Made by a program: the position numbers and the translations under genes. A stretch of 33,871 nt of DNA from IMG/VR virus record IMGVR_UViG_3300036851_000526, positions 1 through 33,871 of that record; one strand, 5' to 3'. Shown here piece after piece: positions 29,013-33,871 of this stretch (position 1 is the first letter of the stretch; each line of letters begins with the position of its first letter). The stretch is from a virus. The notes under the pieces were generated by a model that saw only the letters and a program-made list of their open reading frames with translations, was not told the origin of the DNA and did no database searches.

Positions 29013-29221
29013 GCGATCTTGTCGGTACCCCCGCCCAGGTCGCCGAAGCGCTCGAGGTCTCCGAGGACATCGTCCGTGAACTCAAAGCTGCTGGCCGCGG
29101 CTTCCCCTATGTCCCCATTTCCCGCCAGCGGTGGGTGGTGCCCTGGGCCGCGCTCCACCGCTGGCTGGAAGAAGAAGCCGCCCGGACCGGCGGCCACAAC
29201 GGCAGCGAGATTCCCCAGTGA
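29009..29221 (+). CDS. Small HTH (excisionase-like) DNA-binding protein
   Basis: A 70-residue protein starting at GTG 29009, overlapping the Cro-like stop. TPAQVAEALEVSEDIVRELK is a helix-turn-helix, followed by a wing (GRGFPYVPISRQRWVVPWAA) and the helix LHRWLEEEAART. The layout is that of helix-turn-helix domain family proteins used as excisionase or early regulators in actinophages. Since a dedicated excisionase sits next to the integrase, this copy is more likely a regulator. Confidence 0.75.
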   Translation: MSDLVGTPAQVAEALEVSEDIVRELKAAGRGFPYVPISRQRWVVPWAALHRWLEEEAARTGGHNGSEIPQ

Positions 29222-29505
29222 CCCGGGCGGAGGAAGCGGGGGGGTGGGGCGCCCACGGCCCGTCCCACCCCCCCGCAGGGCCGCTCTGCACCATGTGCCA
29301 CCAGCCCGCGTGGGGTGGCCAGGTATGGATGGACCCCGGCGGTAACCCGACGATCGCCTGCCGGGCCTGTCTGCTCTGGATCGGCGAGAAGGACCTCGGC
29401 CTCGTCTGCGACCTCTGCGGTGGCAGCGGCTGGCGGCCCGTCCCCGACCCGACCATGCCCGGCACCACCATCGACAGCCGATGCCCCTGCGGGGTCCGCC
29501 GATGA
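29218..29505 (+). CDS. Zinc-finger protein upstream of RecT
   Basis: A 95-residue Cys-rich protein starting at GTG 29218 on the preceding stop. It carries CTMCH, a later CRAC, CDLCGGSGW and a closing CPCG, giving several CxxC pairs. The CDLCGGSGW segment resembles a DnaJ-type zinc knuckle. It overlaps the RecT ATG. It may bind nucleic acid or assist the annealing protein; neither is shown. Confidence 0.65.
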   Translation: MTRAEEAGGWGAHGPSHPPAGPLCTMCHQPAWGGQVWMDPGGNPTIACRACLLWIGEKDLGLVCDLCGGSGWRPVPDPTMPGTTIDSRCPCGVRR

Positions 29506-30524
29506 CGGCGCCGAAGGGGGACCTCGCCCGTATCGACCAGGCGGCCACTGTTGTCTGGTCACCGGAACAGACCGAGATCCTCAAACGTGACCTCGGGATC
29601 AAAACCGACGAACACCTCGCCTACTTCGCCCAGGTGTGCACCCACAAACAACTCGACCCATTCCTCGGCGAGATCGTCCCCGTCTACTACGGCAACACCA
29701 TGGTCATCCAAGAGACCGTCGAAGGGCTCCGCACCATCGCCGAACGCTCCGGCCTCTACGGCGGCTTCGACGGCCCCTACTGGTGCGGCCCCGACCTCGA
29801 TTGGAAACCCGTGTGGCTCTCCGACGGTCCCCCCGCCGCTGCCCGCTACTTCGTGCGCCGCAAGGACTGGCCCGAAATGGTCCCCGGTGTCGCCCGGTGG
29901 GCGTCGTCCGCCCAGATGGACCGCAACGGGAACCTGATGCCGCTCTGGAAGGACCGCCCCGACGAGATGCTGGGCAAGACCGCCGAAACCCGCGCTCTCA
30001 AACGTGCGTTCCCGAAGGAGTTCGCCCGGGCCGGGATCAACATCCGGGATCTCACCGACGCCCAGCGGGTTGTCATCGAAGCCCGCCGTGTCGGCCTCGA
30101 CGACGACGAACGACATGCCCTCGTCGCCGATGTCACCGACGGGCGCACTGACTCCACCCGCGACCTCACCGACGACGAAACCCTCGCGGTCCGCAACGAA
30201 CTCGCCCGCCGCCGACCCAACGAACCCGTCGACCCCGACACCGGCGAGCTCCACAAGATCACCACGGTTGTCCAGGCCGGACCCGGCGGCAGCAACCACC
30301 TCCTGCGCTGCACCTGCGGCTGGCAGGTCACCGCCGGCGACGCCGACAAGGCCAAAACCAAAGAAGCCCAGCATGCCCTGAAGGCGTATCTCAATGCCCT
30401 CCAGCCCGAGCAGCGCCAAGAGCTGCGTCGGTGGATGGCCGAGCGGACCATCCTCGACCTGGACGCCACGACCAGCGACGACTTGGCCGCCATCGAGACC
30501 GAGCTCGACAAGCGGGGCTGGTGA
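29502..30524 (+). CDS. RecT/Bet-family single-strand annealing protein
   Basis: A 340-residue recombinase. The Bet-like signature is clear: LAYFAQVCTHKQLDPFLGEI, VPVYYGNTMVIQETVEGLRT, IAERSGLYGG and a later AETRALKRAFPKEFARAGI. It anneals complementary single strands in phage recombination and replication. Residues about 265-300 hold an additional CTCGW motif with a helix, then a helical C-terminus. No partner exonuclease (RecE/Exo) or single-strand binding protein is encoded nearby. ATG 29502 overlaps the preceding stop. Confidence 0.85.
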   Translation: MTAPKGDLARIDQAATVVWSPEQTEILKRDLGIKTDEHLAYFAQVCTHKQLDPFLGEIVPVYYGNTMVIQETVEGLRTIAERSGLYGGFDGPYWCGPDLDWKPVWLSDGPPAAARYFVRRKDWPEMVPGVARWASSAQMDRNGNLMPLWKDRPDEMLGKTAETRALKRAFPKEFARAGINIRDLTDAQRVVIEARRVGLDDDERHALVADVTDGRTDSTRDLTDDETLAVRNELARRRPNEPVDPDTGELHKITTVVQAGPGGSNHLLRCTCGWQVTAGDADKAKTKEAQHALKAYLNALQPEQRQELRRWMAERTILDLDATTSDDLAAIETELDKRGW

Positions 30525-30713
30525 ATGAAACCCCGCCGCTACCGGCTCGTCCACCACCCCGCCTCCGAACGGCGCGCCTGGATCGTCCAAGGCAAAGGCG
30601 AAGGACGCCACGACTGGGTCGACATCGCCCGCTACTCCCACGCCGACGAAGCCCGCCGGTACCTGAAAGAGATCCTCGACCGTCAATTTACCCTCATCGA
30701 GGCCAACGCATGA
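30525..30713 (+). CDS. Small hypothetical protein
   Basis: A 62-residue basic protein starting directly after the RecT stop and overlapping the next ATG. It reads KPRRYRLVHHPASERRAWIV, then DWVDIARYSHADEARRYLKE and a final helix. The strand-then-helix pattern resembles small early phage proteins of unknown function. No motif beyond this is visible. Confidence 0.6.
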   Translation: MKPRRYRLVHHPASERRAWIVQGKGEGRHDWVDIARYSHADEARRYLKEILDRQFTLIEANA

Positions 30714-31459
30714 GGAACGGCCGTCGATGGCTCGCCCTCGACGCCGACCTCATGTCCAACCCCTTCACCCTCCGCCTCTTCGAACGGTTCGGCTCAACCG
30801 GAGTCGTCCTCTGGGTCGCATTCCTCTGCGCCTGCAAACGGTCCCGAAAACCAGGAGTCCTCATCTACACGACCGACGCCCAAGCCCGCGATGAGCTCCG
30901 CATCATCGGCCTCAAACTCACCGATGAAAACGGCGGCGAATGGACCCTTGATGACCTGTGGAGATTCACCGGACGTCAGAAGCAGACGTCACGGAGGCGT
31001 CACGGAGGCGTCACGTACGTCGCATGCAGTCATTGGGGACGTTGGCAGAAGGACGCACAGAGACAAGCAAACGCCCAGCGTATGGCCACTGTTCGACGCG
31101 CACAGGCCGCGCACACGACGCGCACAGGCCGCGCACACGACGCGCACATGTGCGCGCCTGAGATAGAGAGAGAGATAGATATACCCCTTACCCCAGCGGC
31201 AAACGGCGTTGGGGGACCCGAAAAAACGCAGGGGGCTTCGCCCCCCGCACCCCACCAAGACGCTTCGCAGAGAAAACCAAACCCCAGGGCGGCCGGTACC
31301 AATCCTCGCGCTCGCGGCACCAATCCCCGATCGGCGAAAGCCGAAGCCCACCGGGAGCGGATCGTCGACTGGGTCGCCGACCCGCCCGTCGAGGACGTCA
31401 TCGACCCCGTCGCCGTCGAAACCCTCCGGGCGACCCTTCGCGGCGATGAGGTGCCGTGA
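30710..31459 (+). CDS. Replication-type protein (candidate initiator)
   Basis: A 249-residue protein. The N-terminal 115 residues resemble the winged-helix start of phage replication proteins (WLALDADLMSNPFTLRLFER, STGVVLWVAFLCACKR, IGLKLTDENGGEWTLDDLWRFTG). Beyond residue 120 the protein becomes low-complexity, rich in Arg/Ala/His, because the DNA there carries 11-bp repeats. The remaining C-terminus is Pro/Arg-rich and ends with a short helical segment. The combination of initiator-like N-terminus and iterons inside the gene mirrors the O gene/origin layout of lambdoid phages. The assignment is inference. Confidence 0.6.
   Translation: MRNGRRWLALDADLMSNPFTLRLFERFGSTGVVLWVAFLCACKRSRKPGVLIYTTDAQARDELRIIGLKLTDENGGEWTLDDLWRFTGRQKQTSRRRHGGVTYVACSHWGRWQKDAQRQANAQRMATVRRAQAAHTTRTGRAHDAHMCAPEIEREIDIPLTPAANGVGGPEKTQGASPPAPHQDASQRKPNPRAAGTNPRARGTNPRSAKAEAHRERIVDWVADPPVEDVIDPVAVETLRATLRGDEVP
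30988..31020 (+). repeat. 11-bp repeats upstream of the iterons
   Basis: GTCACGGAGGC is repeated perfectly at 30988-30998 and 30999-31009, and a third GTCACGTACGT follows at 31010-31020. The 11-bp period is not a multiple of three, so each copy is read in another frame and the protein does not repeat. This indicates conservation as DNA. Confidence 0.7.
31094..31156 (+). repeat. Iteron array, candidate replication origin
   Basis: A perfect 22-bp tandem repeat (31094-31115 and 31116-31137) is built from 11-bp units each carrying GCGCACA. Five direct GCGCACA copies occur at 31098, 31109, 31120, 31131 and 31142. The last joins an inverted copy to form the 16-bp palindrome CGCGCACATGTGCGCG (31141-31156). 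An AT-richer purine run with GATAGAGAGAGAGATAGATA follows at 31161-31182. The repeat, palindrome and low-GC stretch are the usual parts of an origin. Confidence 0.7.
31221..31248 (-). terminator. Rho-independent terminator on the - strand inside the Rep gene
   Basis: Read on the - strand, GCGGGGGGC-GAA-GCCCCCTGC folds into a GC-rich hairpin with one mismatch and is followed by TTTTTT (complement of AAAAAA 31221-31226). No opposing gene is annotated there, so it would stop antisense transcription from reaching the iteron region. Confidence 0.6.
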
Positions 31460-31830
31460 CGACTGTGGAAGCACTCGAGCTCCTCCCCGGCGTAACCATT
31501 GGCCGGCTTCACCGGTGGGCCCACCGCGGACTCCTCAACCCGAACCACACCGGCACCGGAACCGGAGTCCCCGCCGACTGGACCACCGGTGATGTTCTCG
31601 CTGCCCGCTTCCTCCTCGCCGCCCAGGCCCTCGGCCTCAAACTGTCGGCCCCCGGGGTGATCGCCGCTGCCCACCTCCTCGCCGGCCGCCGCCCATCCGA
31701 CCTTGTCGGGTCCGTCCTCGTAGTCAGCCCCGTCGATGTCTACCTCCGATGCCTCAACGAACGGCCCACCATCGACGCAACCTGCGTCCTCGTCTCCCTC
31801 GACCCCCTCCTCGACGGACTCGCCGCGTGA
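31456..31830 (+). CDS. MerR-like HTH protein
   Basis: A 124-residue protein starting at GTG 31456, overlapping the Rep stop. The N-terminus ALELLPGVTIGRLHRWAHRG, LLNPNHTGTGTG and TTGDVLAARFLLAAQALGL is a MerR-type winged helix. The C-terminal part (GVIAAAHLLAGRRPSDLVGS) is a helical/strand region of unknown role. Its stop overlaps the WhiB start. It is probably an early transcription regulator. Confidence 0.72.
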   Translation: MTTVEALELLPGVTIGRLHRWAHRGLLNPNHTGTGTGVPADWTTGDVLAARFLLAAQALGLKLSAPGVIAAAHLLAGRRPSDLVGSVLVVSPVDVYLRCLNERPTIDATCVLVSLDPLLDGLAA

Positions 31831-32201
31831 GCCGCATCATCCTCTTCGACCTCGCCGACTGGATCACCGGCGCCGCCTGCCGCGGCGCAGACATCGACCT
31901 GTTCTTCCCCGAACGCGGCCGGCCAGCCACCGAAGCCAAAGCCATCTGCAGCCAATGCCCCGTCGCCAGCGAATGCCTGGCCTACGCTGTCACCCACCGC
32001 ATCAAAGAAGGCATCTGGGGAGGCACCACAGAGATCGACCGGCGTCGGCTCTACCGGCGAGCTCCCTATCGCGCTGGCCGGCCGCCCTCACCGCATGGCA
32101 CCACCACCCGCTACCAACGCGGCTGCCGCTGCGACCCCTGCCGAGAAGCGAACCGCGTCTACGCCGCCGACTACAAGCAGCGGCGCGAGGCCACCCAATG
32201 A
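31827..32201 (+). CDS. WhiB-family iron-sulfur regulator
   Basis: A 124-residue WhiB-like protein. The four cluster ligands are Cys18 (AACRGAD), Cys41, Cys44 (CSQC) and Cys50 (SECLAYAV), followed by the WhiB turn GIWGGTTE and the basic helix RRRLYRR. A C-terminal extension (RYQRGCRCDPCREANRVYAA) has three more Cys and is found in actinophage versions. WhiB proteins bind host sigma factor and redirect transcription, so this one may alter host gene expression. GTG 31827 overlaps the preceding stop. Confidence 0.9.
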   Translation: MSRIILFDLADWITGAACRGADIDLFFPERGRPATEAKAICSQCPVASECLAYAVTHRIKEGIWGGTTEIDRRRLYRRAPYRAGRPPSPHGTTTRYQRGCRCDPCREANRVYAADYKQRREATQ

Positions 32202-32377
32202 CCCTCCACGTCGACACCACCGAACAGCTCCCCTTCTTCAACCTCGGCCCCCACGAAGAACCCGACACCTGGACCAAGACCGAACTGTTCGCCTGTCGCG
32301 TCACCTTCGCAGACCCGCCCCCCACATGGTCCGGGCGACCTTACGAGAACATCCAGCCCACGGGGGAATGGCTGTGA
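32198..32377 (+). CDS. Small hypothetical protein
   Basis: A 59-residue acidic protein starting at ATG 32198 on the WhiB stop: VDTTEQLPFFNLGPHEEPDT, WTKTELFACRVTFADPPPTW and a short tail. It is mostly extended, with one Cys. No family was recognised. Its stop overlaps the next tiny membrane ORF. Confidence 0.58.
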   Translation: MTLHVDTTEQLPFFNLGPHEEPDTWTKTELFACRVTFADPPPTWSGRPYENIQPTGEWL

Positions 32378-32493
32378 CCACCGTCGAGCTAATGCTCATC
32401 GTGGCCGTCGTCCTGGGCTTGGTGCTCGGTCTGTGGGTTTTGGCCGGAATCACTCTTGATGTGGTGCGGGAGAGTCGGGAGGAAGATCGGTGA
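32374..32493 (+). CDS. 39-residue membrane protein
   Basis: A very small ORF starting at GTG 32374 on the preceding stop. It has one continuous hydrophobic segment (LMLIVAVVLGLVLGLWVLAG) and a charged cytoplasmic tail (VVRESREEDR). Overlap on both sides (GTGA) supports expression. Function unknown. Confidence 0.58.
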   Translation: MTTVELMLIVAVVLGLVLGLWVLAGITLDVVRESREEDR

Positions 32494-33031
32494 GCGCACA
32501 GTCCGCTCCCCAAAACCCGCCCTCAGCCGCCGAAACGGTGCGGCCGTCCGAACTGGCACCCGACATGTTCTTGACGCCCGAGGAGCAGGCTCGCAAGAAG
32601 GCGCAGCCCCGACTCACCATCGTGCCCATGTCGCTGCGTGAAGCGAACGCCTTCGTCACCCAGTCGCACCGCCACCACAAGCCGGCCCGAGGGCACAAGT
32701 TCAGCATCGGCGTCCACGACGGTGAGCACCTCGTGGGGGTTGCCATCGTGGGCCGCCCCGTGGCCCGTGCCTATGACAACGGCCGCACCCTAGAGGTCAA
32801 TCGGACCTGCACCGACGGCACCCCGAACGCCAACAGCGCCCTCTATGGGGCGGCGTGGAGAATCGCCAGGGAGATGGGCTACGTGCCAGTCTTCGAGGCG
32901 CCGGCTGGCGTGTCGTGGGCGAGCGGCCTGCCCGTGGCAGCTGGGCAGAGTCATCACAGAAGCTCAAGCACCTGCGAGATGAAGTCGGTAACGGCGGCGT
33001 CGCCCGCACCCTGTGGGAGGCGGCGTCATGA
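32490..33031 (+). pseudogene. XF1762-like gene broken by a deletion/frameshift
   Basis: The first 130 residues match the small phage family often called XF1762-like, acyltransferase-fold proteins (IVPMSLREANAFVTQSHRHH, RGHKFSIGVHDGEHLVGVAI, ALYGAAWRIAREMGY). After MGY the frame turns to noise. The true continuation appears in the -1 frame (ASLRGAGWRVVGERPARGSW, KLKHLRDEVGNGGVARTLWE) and stops at 33031, overlapping the next ATG. About 13-16 residues usually found between MGY and ASLRGAGW (containing the YTQ-G-SG part) are missing, so a non-triplet deletion has occurred, or the assembly is wrong. The ordinary ORF runs on to 33137. Confidence 0.72.
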
Positions 33032-33108
33032 ATCTCTGGGAAGCACTCGCACTCCTGATCGGCGTACCACTCGCAGCTGGCGCCATCACTTGGCTGGTGC
33101 TGCGATGA
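33028..33108 (+). CDS. 26-residue membrane peptide
   Basis: A tiny ORF, MNLWEALALLIGVPLAAGAI followed by TWLVLR, one membrane segment. Its ATG overlaps the true end of the broken XF1762-like gene (ATGA), the same coupling style seen across the window. Evidence is only this overlap and composition. Confidence 0.42.
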   Translation: MNLWEALALLIGVPLAAGAITWLVLR

Positions 33109-33129
33109 CCGCTCACAACGACGGGTCCG

Positions 33130-33363
33130 ATGGCTGATCTCCGCTGCGTAGTGGGCCAGCGAGAGGCCGAGATGTGCGACTGGGGCGGCGAGTTCCGCCA
33201 CGTCAAGTGCGTCTCGACGTGGCTCCGCGACCGGGCCGATTCGTTCTGGCGAGACGCCATCGTGCTCAAGGAGCAGGAGGACTTCCCGATGGCCGCCGCC
33301 TACGAATCGGTCGCTCATGAGTTGAGGGCCTGCGCCGCACAAATCGACGGTGATGTGCGGTGA
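33130..33363 (+). CDS. Small hypothetical protein
   Basis: A 77-residue protein, MADLRCVVGQREAEMCDWGG, then HVKCVSTWLRDRADSFWRDA and helical segments (EDFPMAAAYESVAHELRACA). Four Cys are present, without a clear metal motif. It is largely helical. No family recognised. The stop overlaps the next GTG. Confidence 0.55.
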   Translation: MADLRCVVGQREAEMCDWGGEFRHVKCVSTWLRDRADSFWRDAIVLKEQEDFPMAAAYESVAHELRACAAQIDGDVR

Positions 33364-33863
33364 GACTCTGTAACTGCCCCACCCCCCTCCACGACAACGC
33401 CCGCCCCGACCGGCGACTCTCCTGCTCCCTCTGCGGCGGCGCCACCCCCTACGGCCGCCCCATGAGCGTCCTCCGCCTCCACCTCGCCTGCCGAGAAGCC
33501 CACTCGCTCCTCAACCAGCTCGAACAAGACCTCGCCTGGGACATCGCCCCCGCCCGAGGAGACAGCCTCGGCATCCGCGGCGGCGTCTCCAACCCCACCC
33601 TCGCCGCCGCCGTCGACACCAGAGGCGCCTCTGTGCGCCGCTGGCGCGTCCTCGCCGCCCGCCGGCTGGAACGGGCCATCGCCGAACTCCGACTCGCCGA
33701 CGAAGCCACAGGAGCCGCCCTGCTCGCCGCCGAGACCCGCCCACCCGACCATGTGCGCGCCCCCTTCCACGACACGTTCCCCGAAGGTCGACCCGACCTT
33801 GAGGACGCCCACGCCGCCAAGGCACGACGGACGGGCCGGGGCGAAGGATGGGGGTCAGCATGA
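33360..33863 (+). CDS. Cys-motif helical protein
   Basis: A 167-residue protein starting at GTG 33360 on the preceding stop. The N-terminus has a CxC...CxxC pattern (CNCPTPLHDN, LSCSLCGGATPYG) that may bind zinc. The rest is mostly helical and Arg/Ala-rich (VRRWRVLAARRLERAIAELR, LADEATGAALLAAETRP). No family was recognised. Its stop overlaps an ATG at 33860 that begins another gene cut off by the window end. Confidence 0.6.
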   Translation: MRLCNCPTPLHDNARPDRRLSCSLCGGATPYGRPMSVLRLHLACREAHSLLNQLEQDLAWDIAPARGDSLGIRGGVSNPTLAAAVDTRGASVRRWRVLAARRLERAIAELRLADEATGAALLAAETRPPDHVRAPFHDTFPEGRPDLEDAHAAKARRTGRGEGWGSA

Positions 33864-33871
33864 CCGCAGCG

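Noticed and set aside
31094-31137. CRISPR-like array
   Set aside because: The 22-bp units are contiguous without spacers, and no cas gene is present; they behave as iterons.
33105-33137. Ten-residue ORF between two small genes
   Set aside because: It has overlap-style context but is too short to support from sequence alone.
1-33871. Window ends joining as a circular genome
   Set aside because: The gene order suggests it and the frame runs on as a short ORF across the join, but no terminal overlap is visible, so it cannot be concluded.
1-33871. A phage-encoded PafA, Dop, Mpa or proteasome subunit
   Set aside because: No ORF in any frame shows ligase, AAA+ or proteasome motifs, so the Pup homologue stands alone here.

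Overview
The window reads as most or all of a small temperate tailed phage (siphovirus type: HK97-like head and a tail-tube/tape-measure tail) of a high-GC actinobacterium. Nearly every gene is on the + strand, and starts and stops overlap repeatedly (ATGA or GTGA). Host clues are a WhiB regulator, a Pup-type small protein modifier, an actinophage-type holin, and a secreted propeller protein built of GYW...SDGG-FTFGDA repeats. That propeller type is especially common in Acidimicrobiia, so I infer an acidimicrobial or related host. This comes from family knowledge, not from a search.

Layout. 1-9.5 kb: small and large terminase, a 49-residue membrane protein, portal, a 56-residue protein, an HNH endonuclease, an unusual cassette of repeat-rich structural proteins between portal and protease, prohead protease and major capsid protein. 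9.5-17.9 kb: glycosyltransferase, head-tail connector, a second HNH gene, tail terminator, tail tube, tail assembly chaperone with an apparent frameshift, an HK97 gp10-like protein, a short tape measure, a hub protein with an inserted LamG domain, and a jelly-roll tail protein. 17.9-21.6 kb: lysis and late accessory genes. These are an M15 peptidase, several small membrane or coiled-coil proteins, a stand-alone response-regulator receiver, a holin, a secreted Cys-rich protein, a staphylococcal-nuclease-like protein and, near the end, a 59-residue protein that looks like a complete Pup ending in GGE, overlapped by a 33-residue membrane peptide. A bidirectional terminator separates this operon from a convergent secreted beta-propeller gene.

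22.8-27.9 kb: integration module. It holds a 50-bp copy of the 3' part of tRNA-Gly(GCC), taken as attP, flanked by four TGTCCATG arm-type repeats. A ParB-like gene, a GHKL ATPase, an excisionase and a tyrosine integrase follow. 27.9-29.2 kb: immunity region with a divergent repressor/Cro-like pair around repeated operators. 29.2-33.9 kb: early genes. These are a zinc-finger protein, a RecT/Bet-type annealing protein, a replication-type protein whose gene contains 11-bp-periodic iterons (candidate origin), a MerR-like protein, WhiB, a broken XF1762-type gene and small proteins.

How it fits together: integrase and excisionase act at the tRNA-Gly site; the repressor/Cro pair sets the lysis-lysogeny choice; RecT and the iteron-bearing Rep gene serve replication; the long late operon builds and releases virions. 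The most notable feature is the phage-borne Pup homologue. No Pup ligase is visible here, so it would depend on the host PafA/Mpa/proteasome. Stand-alone receiver, GHKL/ParB and 20-residue-repeat modules are the next most unusual items.
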